A stretch of DNA of 64,000 bases, from contig NC_051065.1 of the NCBI RefSeq assembly GCF_004664715.2, positions 151,926,826-151,990,825 on the forward strand. The letters run 5' to 3'. The DNA comes from Peromyscus leucopus. Its lineage: Eukaryota > Chordata > Mammalia > Rodentia > Cricetidae. A program made the translations under genes and the position numbers. Positions 1 to 12,275 of this stretch are shown here, piece after piece. Under the pieces are notes generated by a model that made no database searches, was not told the DNA's origin, and was given only the letters and a program-made list of their open reading frames with translations. How positions within the stretch are numbered: position 1 is the first letter of the stretch; each line of letters starts with the position of its first letter.

Positions 1-90
1 AGTCCCAGCTAGGGTCAAGTATCAGAGCTCTCCTGTGAGAGACAGGCCTAAAGTCATCAGACTGATGGAAACCTCAGCCCCAGAGTAACA

Positions 91-123
91 CGTGTGTGCG
101 TGTGTGTATGTACGTACGTACGT

Positions 124-174
<51 letters not shown>
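91..174. repeat. GT / TACG / CA compound microsatellite with inverted-repeat shape
   Basis: A short GT-rich arm (GTGTGTGCGTGTGTGTATG), then (TACG)n/GTACGTAC, then about 24 CA units. GT and CA arms on either side of a self-complementary TACGTA centre give a potential hairpin and Z-DNA-prone alternating purine-pyrimidine tract. Confidence 0.95.
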
Positions 175-176
<2 letters not shown>

Positions 177-782
177 CAAGCCCATAGGAAAACCTGCTCA
201 GCTGAGGGTGCTGCCTGGGTAGGGACAGAGCTCACAAGGAGGATGGAGGATGGAGGGAGGCCAGCAAAACGCTTGACCCTCACTTATTCTTGGCCACATA
301 AGAAAAGTGAGGCCAGGGGTGAACCCAGCGGGACCTCTGCCTTTTCCCTCCACCTTACCCTTAGCAGCTGGCCTCCTCAGGCCTGCTTTAAATGCCTTCC
401 TCCTTCTTGGCCCTGGCTCAGTTCTCCTCATTTGCAATGCTAAGCTTTTTATCTGTCTTCCCCTCAAAGCTCTGTAGTTAACTTGAAAGACCTTAGCGAG
501 GACTGAAAGGCACTGGGAGCCTGCATTAACCAAGGCCAGTACCTGAGACAAATGGAGGTCACCTGAATAAAAGGGGAACATTTCCGGAGAGGTCAAGAAA
601 TTCCTAACAGATTGAGAAACCAGTGATTTTTGCAAGTGAGGTTTTACTTGCTTTGGGCTGGGTGCTTCTCTGGTTTTCTAGGGTATTTATAAGGGGGTGT
701 GGGGCTGTGAGACTGTGATAGTTTTTAGTTGTCAGTCTACCATAGCCTAGGCTCATCTGAGAAGAGACTCTTCTTTTCCCTT

Positions 783-1007
783 TTTAAAGATCTGTTTATC
801 TTTATTTTATGTGTATGGATATTTTGCCTGCATGTATGTCTGTGCAGCACATGTGTGCAGTGTCTGGGGGAGGGCAGAAGAGGGGGTCAGATTCCCTGCA
901 ACTGGAGTTAGAGATGGTTGTGAACTGCCCCATGGGTGCTAGAAACTGAGCCAGGATTCTCTCTAAGTACAGCAAGGGCTCCTAACTGCTGAGCCATTTG
1001 TCCAGCC
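783..1007 (-). mobile_element. B3/B2-type SINE
   Basis: The minus strand reads GGGCTGGACAAATGGCTCAG at its 5' end, with a Pol III-type head, and ends in the AT-rich tail TTTATCTTTATTTTATG (plus strand). GGCAGAAGAGGGGGTCAGAT is the usual B2/B3 body. Confidence 0.85.
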
Positions 1008-1013
1008 CGAGAG

Positions 1014-1234
1014 TCTTTCTTTAATATTAAATTTATGCGTATATGTATGAGTCTGCATGAGTTTATGTGCACTGTATATGTGCAGGAGCCCATAGAGGCC
1101 AGAAGAGGGCATCAGAGTCCCTGGAACTGAAGTTCCAGGTGGTTGTGAGCCACCACATAGGTGCTAGACACCAAGCTCAGGTCCTCTGCAAGAGCAATAA
1201 GCACTCTTAACCACTGAGCTGTCTCTGCAGTCCA
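1014..1234 (-). mobile_element. B3/B2-type SINE, second copy
   Basis: It is a second element of the same type in the same orientation, directly after the first: GGACTGCAGAGACAGCTCAG head (minus strand), GGCCAGAAGAGGGCATCAGA body, and AT-rich tail TTAATATTAAATTTATG. The two elements are diverged, so they are independent insertions. Confidence 0.82.
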
Positions 1235-1261
1235 TAGAAAAGAGTCTTAATGAGGAATTAT

Positions 1262-1590
1262 CTAAATCAGGTTGGCTTATGGGTGACTGTCTTGATTGTT
1301 GATTGATGTAGGCAGACACCGCCCATTGTGGGCGGTACTATTTCCTAGGCTGTGACTCCTGAGTTGTGAGATAGGAGAAAGCTGGATGGGAACGAGTGGG
1401 AAGCAAGGGTGAATTTGTTTCTCTGCTTTTTGACTGAGGATGAGCTGTGACTACTCACTGCAGTTTTTGCTTTGACTTCCCTGAAATGATGGACGAGATC
1501 TAGCCTGGAATTGTAACCAGAATAAACCTTTCTCTCCTCTGCGTTGCTTTTTGTCAGGATGTTTTATCACAGCAACAGAAATGGAGCTGA
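1262..1590 (+). repeat. Rodent interspersed repeat, family unassigned
   Basis: The sequence includes CACCGCCCATTGTGGGCGGT, a GATGGACGAGATCTAGCC block, CCAGAATAAACCTTTCTC and TTGCTTTTTGTCAGGATGTT with an end CACAGCAACAGAAATG. I know this phrase pattern from rodent introns. The reverse-oriented repeat at 34995-35480 is a relative. Confidence 0.6.
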
Positions 1591-2477
1591 AACAGTGACC
1601 ATTTCCCGTGTTTGAAAACTCCTTTGTGGTGAGACCCAGATATGAGCACAGACCTGGTGGAAAAACGTTGGAGGAAGCCAATGCAGCTCAGAAAGGGACA
1701 GGAGGAGCGACCCAGGAGGCTTGTGTTCAGGTCTCTGTGGGGCTGCCAGATCTCACCAATAAGAAAAAATAGACCAACCCTGTAAAGTGGAGTCTGAATG
1801 GAAGACAAGCTTTTGCCCATGAAAGACAGCAATCTAATTGAGAAGGCAACATGTCATAAATCATGTAAAGTTAACACTATGAGAAACAAATTAATAGCAA
1901 GAAATATCACAAGGTGATCAGTATGCAATCAAGGCCAACAAAGTGATATGGAATGTTGACTCTTTCAGAATGCTAGAAACAGCAGGTATTACAGGCCTGA
2001 GGCTGGAGAGGGACTGATTTGGGTAAAGAACCAGGTATTGGGAAGCCCTACTTCTGTGAAAGGGAAGGAATAGAAGAACTATGCAAATTAGGGCTGGAAA
2101 AATGCTGCCCCCTCCTATCATGTATATAGTGGCTTTAAACAACAACTCTCTATTTAGCTCACATCTAAGTTGGTCATTGGGATTGGACTCAGTTGTGTGG
2201 CTTTTGCTGGCCCTAGGATGGTGGCATAGGGGTCTTAGCCAGGTCATTCATCAGACATCTGCTGTGCTGGTGAGATGCTGGATGGAGCTAGCCCGGGCAT
2301 GATTGGATGATTGTGTCCTTGTTTCTGGAAGTCTCTCGGACGCTTGTTCCTACAGAGAAATGTTCCAGTACCTTGAGAGCCCAAGGCTTAGATGTACGTT
2401 GTCACTTCTGCAGTGTTCCCTTGGTCAAACAGCAAGTGACAGAGCCAGCTCAGCTTGAAGAGGTGAGGGAACGAACA

Positions 2478-2565
2478 TTGACTCTTGATGAGAATCACTG
2501 TGTAGCCCAGGCTAACCTTGAACCTGTAATCCTCCTGCCTCAGCCTCCAGAGTGCTGCTATTAAA
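2478..2565 (-). mobile_element. B1 SINE fragment
   Basis: TGTGTAGCCCAGGCTAACCT, CCTGCCTCAGCCTCCAGAGT and TATTAAAGGTGT form the antisense B1/7SL-like core. The element is truncated and diverged. Confidence 0.7.
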
Positions 2566-3659
2566 GGTGTTCCTGGGGCTGCCTCTGCCTACCATCTCAT
2601 GGTCGGAGTGTGGGGATTACATGTGCCGCTGTGTCCAGCCTCCTGTGGGTTCTGAGGATCTGAACACAGGCCCTCATGTTCGCATGGCAAGCCTTTTAAC
2701 CACCAGAACATCTCCCCAGCCTTGTTTTGCTCTATATTGGGGGGGGGGGGGCAGGGAGCTATTGATTATACTTTCCCCACAATGGCAGAAAGCTGTGTTC
2801 CCGACAGCATGCAACTCCTTGGGGACTCTGAGGTGAGATCCAAGTGCCATAGGCACCTGGTGAGCTAGACAAGGAGTAGTAAGCCATCTAGCCACAGGGC
2901 TGTCTCGGAGGGGAGCCCAGCTCTCCACAGTGTAGCAGAAGCCCCAGCCCGGGGCCCAGCCATCCAACCCACATTTACTGCTGCCTGCCTCTCTAACATG
3001 GGTCCCAATCATGTGTCCCCAAGTGGCAGGACATGGGATAGCTCCTTAAAATTAGAGATGTAGCCAGTTTGCTGTGGTGGTAACTTTGAAGGGAGGTGGG
3101 CGGCAGGGGGAGGGGGGGATTGTTTATCCCATGCTGGTGCCTCCTCTGTGGTCTTTGTAGACTCTACACTGTAGAGGGACTGGAACTTCATGGGTAATGG
3201 CTTTGTGTTTATTTATTAAGGGTACTGTAACAAAGTACCCAAAAAAGGGAGTACTTAAGTCAAAGTATTCCTTTATATCTTGGAGGGCAGAGTCTGGAAT
3301 TAAGGTGTAGCTAGGGCCACTCTCGTGGGGAGCTGTCCTGAGCTTTCCCTTAGCTTTGGTTATGGCCAGAAACCTTGGCTTTCCTTGTGAAAGCACTGGA
3401 CTTCCATTCGCTGCCTCTGTCAGCATGTGGCTTCCCAGGCTCCTCCTCTGGCATGACCTCACACTGTCCAGTTCTGTGTGCAGAGGCTATTTCCAGATAA
3501 GGTTTCATCTTGAGGCTCTGAGGAAAGGGGACACTGTGCCAACGTACAGAGGCCTAGATTCTGTAGCAAGAGACTAGGAAGGAGCTGTGCCTGCTTGGCT
3601 GTTAGAGTGAAGCTGGGCCCCGTATTCATTCAGCACTCATCAGGCTGCTCTGGAGACAG

Positions 3660-3800
3660 AGCTTGGAATCAGAGAACTTGGGTACAAACCTGTCTACCAT
3701 GGAGCAGCTAAGTCGACTTCAGCTTCTTCCCCTCTCACATTGGAAGACAGATACGCTTTCCTTCCTTGTAGGATTAAGAGTGATGAAATATACTCATGAA
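3660..3800 (+). mobile_element. MIR SINE remnant
   Basis: AGCTTGGAATCAGAGAACTT, then a CAACTTCAGCTTCTTCCCC-like tract and GTAGGATTAAGAGTGATGAA follow the MIR consensus order. The element is old and diverged. Confidence 0.55.
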
Positions 3801-4844
3801 GCACCCCCCCCCCCATAGCCTCTAAGTGGCATGCACATTCTGGATCATCCTCTGTTCCCTATTTGCAAGGGTTGGCTCTGTGTATCAAGCTGAGAAACTT
3901 ATAGACAGTTCTAGGTGCCATTTGATAGAACTCAAGAACTTGGCTCACCCTCAGGTACCACATACAACCCACCACAACCCATCCTAGGTAGTGGGCGGCA
4001 GTGCCAATCCTACCAAGGCCTGAGTCTGAGCCACTAGCCTGGTGGTTCAGATTTCAGCAGAGGCACTGGGGTGGGGCAGGCACAAACAGACAGTAGTGTT
4101 CCTAACTTGCCATAGATCTGCTGTTAAGGTTCATCCTGAGTGAGCAGGAAAGATTATTCCTCCTGGGAGGCAAAGACATCATCCAGAGTGCCTATGTCCA
4201 CTTACTCCTCCCTTGTCCAGTCCAGGGGAGCCAGGACGGCATAGGACCCATACTGGACTGTCTTATATGTAAACACTGCTTACATTTGAGCAGCTCCAGT
4301 CTCTTCTTCAGTCAGTACTTGCTACTGGTATATTCCTGGGTCTGTAGTGGTCACATTGTGTGTGTGTGTGGGGGGGGTTAGTCCCCAGGAGTACAGACAG
4401 ACCCTTCTGTGTGTTCCTCACAGTCCTCGACATGAAGCGGTATACACGGAGCATTGTCAGCATGCTGCCCTTGCTGGCTGCTGGCCCACCAGCGCCTCTT
4501 ACCTGTAGGCTGCTCGATGCTGATTCTGTCCACACAGCGAATCAGCCCCACACTGCCACTCTGTGGGCAGCCCTTTCTTCACACCCCACACAGGGAGCCC
4601 AGGCTGACTGCTTGTGTTCTCCCTCCCCAGTGCCAAAGAGGGCCATGGGTGGGAAATACATATGAGAAAAAGAGAATGCTGTGACTGGAAGTAGCCATGG
4701 AGATTATTTACATTCTCTAAGCTGGGGAGCTTGCCAGAAGTTCTGATAGCCAAATCCTGAAGATTCTGGTTCAACAGATCTTGGATGGAGGCCCAGAGCA
4801 TGTCTAGGTGTCTGAGAGAGCCAAGTTTAGGAGCTACGGATAAA

Positions 4845-4955
4845 TCAGCCTTTTCATTTCACGGATGAGGAAAATCAGATCCGCAGAGGCTGGTGACCTC
4901 TCCCAGGTCAGCAGGTGACATCAGTGAGACTAAAATTAACCCAGGGTTCTGACTT
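4845..4955 (-). mobile_element. MIR SINE remnant
   Basis: TTTCACGGATGAGGAAAATC, AGGCTGGTGACCTCTCCCAG, GTCAGCAGGTGACATCAGTG and AACCCAGGGTTCTGACTTC follow the antisense MIR consensus. Confidence 0.7.
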
Positions 4956-5934
4956 CGAGAACAGTGCTGTTACTGCTATAACCTAGTCATTGCCTAGCTG
5001 TGTTTCTAGGGGGAGAAACAGTCAGCAGCCATATGGGACCCAATAATTCAGTGTGCTCTGCCATGCTGTAAGGCTCAGTACAGCAAGGTGGGCCGGGCAG
5101 GCCGGGCTTCTGATCCTGCAAAAAGTGACTGTCAACTTGCCTCCCAGGGGGCAAAGATATGTATGCAGAGCACTGGGCCCAGGACCTGGCAGGAAGCGTG
5201 TACCAGTGTACCACGAGCTAGGAGTTCAGATTGACCAAGCCACATTCTGGGTCAGTGCTCAACCTCCCCACTATGACAGCGACCAAGGAAGCCATAGCAA
5301 ACAACACCGCAGTGGCCACTTTGCTGCTTTACAATGAAGACCCCGTGACATGGCCTAGAAAACATCAGGGTGATTGCAGGGATTTCTAATCCACGGCGCC
5401 TGGAGCTCCACGTCCTATGACTTCCACCACTGAATTCATCTTCACCCGGGGAGACAACCCAAAGCTCATCTCCCCCCGCTGAGGTCCCCGAAGGAAGAGA
5501 TCATGAGTCACCTTTACTAACTACCCCATTTTAGGGCATGTCCCCACAGCTTCCTGCTTTCTGTTTCATATCACCATAATTGAACTGATCAGCAAGACGT
5601 ACAGGCCCATTTTTACAGGGAAAAGGAGACACCAACAGAAAGCCAAAATTATGACTGTTTATAGCTCACAAGAAACACTTCTAAAATTAGATTGCCTTTG
5701 GGATAGCCAGGCAGCCCTCTAGCCATGGCTCCTCTGTGGCCTGTAGGGTGTACAGTATACCCGCTCTCCCAGCTGCTCATGCCCTCTCCAGTTAACCATC
5801 ACTGTTCATTCCTGGCACGCTGTAGGTGTCTCCCTGTTCAGTCGAGGGCATCCAAACGTTGCTTTACCTATTATCGTCCTAAAACACTTATTATCCTCCA
5901 GTCCCAGACCATCATCACTTCATCACTGTGGTTT

Positions 5935-5954
5935 TCTTCCCCCCCCCCGTCTCA

Positions 5955-6009
<55 letters not shown>

Positions 6010-6014
6010 CTCTG

Positions 6015-6078
<64 letters not shown>
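5935..6078. repeat. Composite C-run, (TCTG)n, (TC)n, (CA)n microsatellite
   Basis: The order is a C run, five TCTG units, a long TC stretch broken by TCTG variants, then about 13 CA units. It is a pure pyrimidine/CA slippage tract with no coding meaning. Confidence 0.95.
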
Positions 6079-6561
6079 GTCACTGAGATTTGAACACAGG
6101 GCCTCCACCACTGACTTACAGCCTGAGCCCTTCACCATGGGTCTTAAACCCAGGTGTAATATCCTTAGTATAAAATTTGGACTCCGTGCTATCGCTCAAA
6201 ACCTGCTGTAATTTAAGCCTTCTCTTTCTACCTGGTATTATTTAGCACATATTCTAGGCTATAATAAATACAAAATGTCAGTCGCTGTTTCATTGTTGCA
6301 GCAAACCCTGTCATGATCATCATTATGATATGTTCACATGTTCACATATTCATATATTTTTCACCAAATATATCTACCATTTTGTTCTACAGTGAAAACC
6401 AAGGCAAAAAGCCTCTGCCTTTTGTGTCTCCTGGGAAACCTTATTGTCCACATGTGACGAAGACTCCACTATCTAACGTCATACACCCCAGCCACCAACC
6501 CTAGCAAATCTACCCTTTCTCCTGTCCTGCACATCTGGTGTCTGTAGTGATCACTGAAGGG

Positions 6562-6591
6562 CTGTCCACATGTGGCCTGTCCACATGTGGC
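6562..6591. repeat. 15-bp tandem duplication containing a palindrome
   Basis: CTGTCCACATGTGGC occurs twice in direct succession. Each copy holds the palindrome CCACATGTGG. Confidence 0.92.
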
Positions 6592-8214
6592 CCTGCACGA
6601 TCATTTGTCTGCACGGTATACACTGCCCTATGCCCTCCTACAGACTGTGAGGCCATAGGGCAGAGGCAGCATCTGATACTCTTTAACTTCCTGATTTATT
6701 GATATTTGTCATATTTATGGGCTGCAATAAGGGAAAAAGGGAATAAGCATGTCTATAAGACATAATGATAAACTAAGAGTAATTAGCATTTTTACCTCCT
6801 CAAATGCTTTTGCTTGGGTGAGTCAGGATCCCTTGTTTCTGCTTTTAGTGGGTATAGCGTGCATGGCTATGGACCATGGTCACTGTGCTGTGCTTTTAGT
6901 GACTGTATTGTGCCCGGTTATACAGCGCAGTCTCTGTGTTGTGCTGTAGAACACCAGAACTAGTTGCTCCTATATTATTATGTGTTAGTGCCTATTAGCA
7001 GGACACACTCTTGGCCTGCACCCCCAGTCTCTAGTGATTATTTGGGTCTTTTCTACAGGAAAGGCTTGATCTCCACATGTGAGTGAGGACATACAGTACT
7101 TACAGGTGGAGTCCTTGGTGTCTGTGCCTCAGGGGTGGAGAGTCCCCAGTCCTTGTTCTCCGTGTTGACAATGATGGGGCTCCTTGTTTAATTCACATGG
7201 TGAGGGTGGAGAAGGGTTGTCTAAGAAGGAGGCCATCTGTCACTGTGCCTGGAGTTGTACACCAAGTGCTGAGTGAAACAGCTCGGGACAGGAAAGCATG
7301 CTGTCTGCTGTGAAGAGCTCCGGGCACGAGAGGAAGGCTAGAGCTGGGACATTAACCTTGGCGACTTCGTTGTCCTTCATGTTGGGAAGTCATGTGTGTT
7401 CCTGGCCCTTCACAATGCATTGTGGGGACAGAATATCCTGTGATGTAACTCTAGAGTACTCAGTTCCTAGAGCGAACCAGGTTCTAGCCATTCACTAGCT
7501 TCCCTCGGAAGCCTGTCATACAGGCTGTGGAGCCAGATAGTAACATGCTAAGTAAACAGACAGACAGACTGGCCAAAGGCTAGGGTGAGCACAGGAGAAG
7601 GAGGTCTCCAGGTCTGGAGAAAGCAGAACAATCTTCTCCTAGGGGGTGAATACAGGTGGGAAATGGGAGCTTCACAAGCCCAGGGGCCCTGTGGCCTTAG
7701 TGGGAGCAGGAAGGTAGGAATTAAGTCTCTTAACTGGTGTTATGGCACCAAAAGTTGACAAGGGACAGCAGGTGGGGAGGGAAGAGAGGTGGAGTCAGGA
7801 CTAGGGATCTCTGTTAAAAAAATGCAGCACTCAGTGTGAGGTGATGGGACATTCCTGGCTCAAAAGTTCCTTCATCCTTTGAAGGTAAGAAAATACTCAG
7901 TTCGACTGGACTCCTGGAGCTCGGCCTGGTGCTTGGCTGTGGATCTCTGTATCTGCTTCCATCAGTCACTGGATGGAGGCTCTACAATGACAGGGTATTC
8001 ACTAATCTGATTGTCAGAGTAGCTCAGTTCAGGCACCTTCTCCACTATTGCTAGTATTCTAAGGTGGGGTCATCCTTGTGGATTCCTGGGAACTTCTCTA
8101 GCACCTTGTTTCTCCCTGTTCCCTTGATGTCTCCCTCTATCATGGTATCTCTTTGCTTGCTCCCCTACTCCTTCTCTGTTCCAGCTCAATCATCCCATTC
8201 CTTTATGTTCTCAT

Positions 8215-8690
8215 CCCCTCTATGAGCAAGGGCCATCGAGATCATGATGGGGAAACCTACAGAGACAACCAAACTAGTGGGAACCCATGAACAGTGGACA
8301 AATAGCTGTGGAGCCTCCATAGAACCTGACTAGGCCTATGGATAGGTGATACAGTTGTTTAGTTTGACTTGTTTAAGGGGCCCCTGGCAGAGGGATCAGG
8401 ATCCATCCCTGGTGCATGAGCGGGCTTTTTGGAGCCCACTGCCTATGGTGGGACACTTTGCACAGCCTTGGTTCAGGGGGAGGGGCTTGGACCTGCCTCT
8501 ACTGAATGTACCAGGCTCTGCTGACTCCCCATGCGAGTCCTTGCCTTGGAGGAGGTAGAAATGAGGGGTGGGTTGGGGGAAAGGCTGGGGAGGACAGCAG
8601 GAAGGAGGAGAGGGGCATCTGTGGTTGGTATGTAAAATGAGCACAAAATTTCTCAAAAATAAAAATAAGATAAAAGAAAATACTCAGAAA
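8215..8690 (+). mobile_element. L1 LINE 3' UTR fragment
   Basis: This is a rodent L1 3' end in sense orientation, from TATGAGCAAGGGCCATCGAG to an A-rich tail (AAAATAAAAATAAGATAAAA). It is parallel in sequence to the longer L1 end at 42.4-42.9 kb (shared GTGGACAAATAGCTG-like, GACAGTTG and CACTTTGC-CAGCCTTGG blocks). It is 5'-truncated and carries no ORF. Confidence 0.85.
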
Positions 8691-9679
8691 AGACAGGGGG
8701 CCACCAGATCTATGTACCCCATTCTTCATCCCTGGGTGTTTGATGGTGAGATAAATGCGGCCCAGCCTGGCTGCTTTGAGGACTGTACTATGAGCACCTG
8801 CCTCCTGCAGCGTGACCCCACTGTCAATCATACGCTGCAACGAGAGCTGAGCTTGGAGCCCTACAGGCTGCCCTCTGATGTGTCGAGGCCATAGTGGAGG
8901 TCTAGTCAGACCAGGATCTGAAATGCTCTTCTCGGGCCAGGCTTTTGCACTCTTGCTTTTTTCTGATGTGTGAAAGTGAACTGGATTTTAATGTGAAGTG
9001 GACTGTGTAGAAAATGCAGGTCCGGAACAGATTCCAGTGAGGACAGGGTCTCAGTAAAGGAGCCCCCAAACTAGGGCGCCGTCAGAATTAACTCACCACC
9101 CAGCAACCTGTGTTAGACTTGAGGTCTTTCCACTCTGTTCCTGTCACCCTCAGCAAACTGTTCCTGCTCTCACCCTGTATCCATATGGTCCCAGTTGTGT
9201 CTCAACTTTTCTTGCAAATGTGAGTGTGACCAGTACCAGAGCATCAATCAGAGGTCAAACTTTCCTTCCCACCACATCTCTTAGATTGGGTCACATACCA
9301 CAGTGGGTGATGACAAGGAACAGAATCCCATGAGAAATGAGACCGGTGGTTGGTCTGTAGCTAGCTGTACCCCACACAGGGTGGAGAGTTTGACAAGTTG
9401 TGGGAGAAGACCATGGGGTCTGTACAACAGCTGTGGTGACTTCTACAGTCCTACGTCCAAACGCCATCCATGGACTGAGTGTCCTGGGTTGGGGACTCTG
9501 TCACAGGCTTGCTTACATTGCTGAGTGCCACCCAGAGACCAGTCATTCCACTCCAGACACATCCTCGGCCTGACAAAAGTGCTAGAGCCCTAGGTTAGTG
9601 GAGGAGAAAGTTGATGGGGTTCAGCTTTCTCTATAAACCCCCACAATGGAAAAAATACCACATGTTGTCCAAACTCTAC

Positions 9680-10197
9680 TGTAGCAGGAATCTTAAAAGT
9701 TCTTATTAATAAAATCAAACCCGAGGCGAGTTATTGGGGTCCATGCTGGTAGATCAGAGAGACAGAACAAGCCACAGCTAACCTCACCTGGTCAACTTCT
9801 CAGCTGGTCTTGTTTCCTCAGACTGGAAGCTTCTGTGTCCTCATCCCAATGGCTCTCAGCTGAACTGCTGCTGGAAAGCCTGAAGCTTAACCAGCCACAT
9901 GCTTAACCAGCCAAAATGCTTCTAGTTTCTGGTCCTCACGCCTTATATATCTTTCTGCTTTTTACCACCACTCTCTGGGATTAAAGGCTGGCTTTCTGGG
10001 ATTAAAGGCGTGTGTCACCATGCTTGGCTTTTTCCAATGTGGCCTTGAACTCACAGAGATCCAGAGGGATTTCTATCTCTGGAATGCTAGGATTAAAGGT
10101 GTGTGCTATCACTGCCTAACTAGTGGCTTTTCTGTTCTCTGACCCCAGATACGTTTATTAAGGTACACGATATTTTGGGGAACACAATATCACCACA
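9680..10197 (-). mobile_element. Solo LTR with perfect 6-bp target duplication
   Basis: The 518-bp unit is bounded by TG...CA ends (TGTAGCAGG at 9680 and CACCACA at 10197) and flanked by identical hexamers CTCTAC at 9674-9679 and 10198-10203. A 6-bp duplication is typical of ERV2/ERVK integration. In its own (minus) orientation it begins TGTGGTGATATTGTGTTCCC, has a TATATAAGG promoter motif near 9944-9950 and AATAAG/AATAAA signals, and carries B1-like sequence inside. The internal region was lost by LTR-LTR recombination. It is a close relative of the LTR at 29.2 kb. Confidence 0.9.
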
Positions 10198-11894
10198 CTC
10201 TACCTCTCACTAACTACGTCGTGTTGTGGAAGATGCTCTAACCCTCTTTGATGAGCTTGCATATGTAGTCACGGAGATGATGTTTGCACCCCTCATACAG
10301 CGTTGCTGTTAGGATAGGGACTGAAGAATCTGGCCTCAGACTGTGGCTAATGGCAGTGCAGACAGAGGAAATGTTTCTGCTGAGGATGGGCTGCAGACGG
10401 GTAACGGTGGCAGTGATCACGTGGGGCAGTGTGGTGGTGATGAGAGAGGCAGTGATGGTGGTGTGATGGGGTGAAGATGGAGGAGATAACGGAGATAATG
10501 ATGTGGTGATGGTGAGAGTGTGGTGTAAAGAGGACCGGGAAGAAGGGAAAAGTACTCACTTTTCCTTTTCCAAATGGGGCCCCGATACTCAACGTACTTA
10601 CAAATGGATGCAAAAGGACTGACTGGAAAAGATCAAGTCCTGCCCAGGGAATTGCCACTGTGGCGATGATCATGTAGTCATCAAACCTCCTGAAGACAGG
10701 GACCTCCACTCAGTCCCCTTTAAGACCTTCCTCAGTCCCCTCGTTCATACCAAGGGACAGTAGGTTTCCGGAGATACAGGAAATGCACACAGCTATGCCT
10801 GGGAGCCTGTGAAACCAGAATGGAACCGATTCCTATGGATCAAAGGGCTGAGGAAAGAGATGCACAGGAGGGTTCAGAATAAATAGAACTTAGCAAACAG
10901 AACACGGGGAGGGGGGGTTGATATGTCTTCATGTGGTTTTGATAATAGAAAGCAGATGGGGGGGCCTCATGCCCCTCGTTTTTGTTGAAATAAAGACAAT
11001 CAAAAGAGGACCAGGAATATGCCACCACTTAGAAGGGAGGACAGCTGATGTGGCCAGGGAGGAGGAGAGATGGCGGCATCAGGCTGTGTTGCTGACTGCT
11101 GCCCTCAGCAATGCCCCTAAGGATGAAGCAAGGGCCAGGGCCTCTGGGAGGCTACTCAGAGCCATTAGCGCAGAGATGATGGGTCCACTCAACAGAGGTG
11201 TGTTGCACACTTTCTGGGCGCCAGCTGCCATGAATGCAAATATGCATGACAGCAATTACCACTCAGAGTGACAGCTCTGATTTCTCGTTCTCAAGGTGAC
11301 CCCAAGGCATGTATGACTATTCCCATGTCACTAGCAAAGAAGCTGGACCTTAAACAATTTGTGTGGCCGTGGTTTAATCCCAGGTGCATAGGCACGCAGA
11401 GTCATTTCTCCTCTGATGCTTCGCCTTCCGTGGAAAGGCACCTCTGAGCCATGGATGACAAAGACACGTGCTTCTGCCCTGTAGCGCTGATTCCCTGGAG
11501 TGGAGAAGAACACAGCAGCCACATAAAGTGTGCTGTGACGGCACTGTGTGCAAAGAGGCTGCGGGCCCAAGATGGGCTCCTTCATCCCCTGAGGCAAGGG
11601 GGCAGGTGGGGGACATTGTGCAAGACCTCAGGATGAGAAAGAGGCTGCAGGGGATGAAGGAGGAGGGGGGATGGAAAAAGGGACCTTTCACAACTAGCCA
11701 GTCTGGTTTGGGGGTCATGAGGTTTTGGGTTGGCTGGAGCAATTAGTGGTGGTCAGGGATGTGGCCAGATTGTGATGGACCCTGGAGCCACACTAAGAAG
11801 CTGGATTCATCTGAAGGGCCCGGGGAACTAATGAAGGTGTCTGAGCAATGAAATTGTCTAGGTAGCTGTAAACCAGGCAAAAAGCTGCTTTAAT

Positions 11895-12275
11895 ATCTGT
11901 GGTGGTTTGAACGTAACTGGCTCCCATAATCTCATAGAAAGTGGCACTGTTGGAAAGTGTGACTTTGTTGGAATGGGTATAGCCTTGTTGGAGGAAGTGT
12001 GTCATTGTTGGGGTGGGCTTTGAGTTTTCCTACACTCAGGATACCTCCAAGTATGTAAGTCGACTTACTGTTGCATGCAAGATGTAGGACTCTCAGCTAC
12101 TCCTCCAACACCATGTCTTCCCGCATGCCTCCATGTTCCCCATCAAGATGATAATGAACTGAACCTCTGAAATGTAAGCAAGCCACCCCAATTAAATGTT
12201 TTCTTAATAAGAGTTGCCATGATCATGGTGTCATGTCTAATTTCTCGGCAATAAAAACCCTAACTAGACAGGATC
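11895..12275 (+). repeat. Rodent interspersed repeat, family unassigned
   Basis: The repeat spans TGTGGTGGTTTGAACGTAAC to AAAAACCCTAACTAGACAG, with GCCTTGTTGGAGGAAGTGTG, CTCAGCTACTCCTCCAACAC and GTAAGCAAGCCACCCCAATT inside. It is recognisable as a widespread rodent element of a few hundred bases. I cannot fix its class from sequence alone. Confidence 0.6.

Noticed and set aside
5725..6093. 122-aa frame with Ser/Leu and His/Thr runs
   Set aside because: It is the composite TCTG/TC/CA microsatellite.
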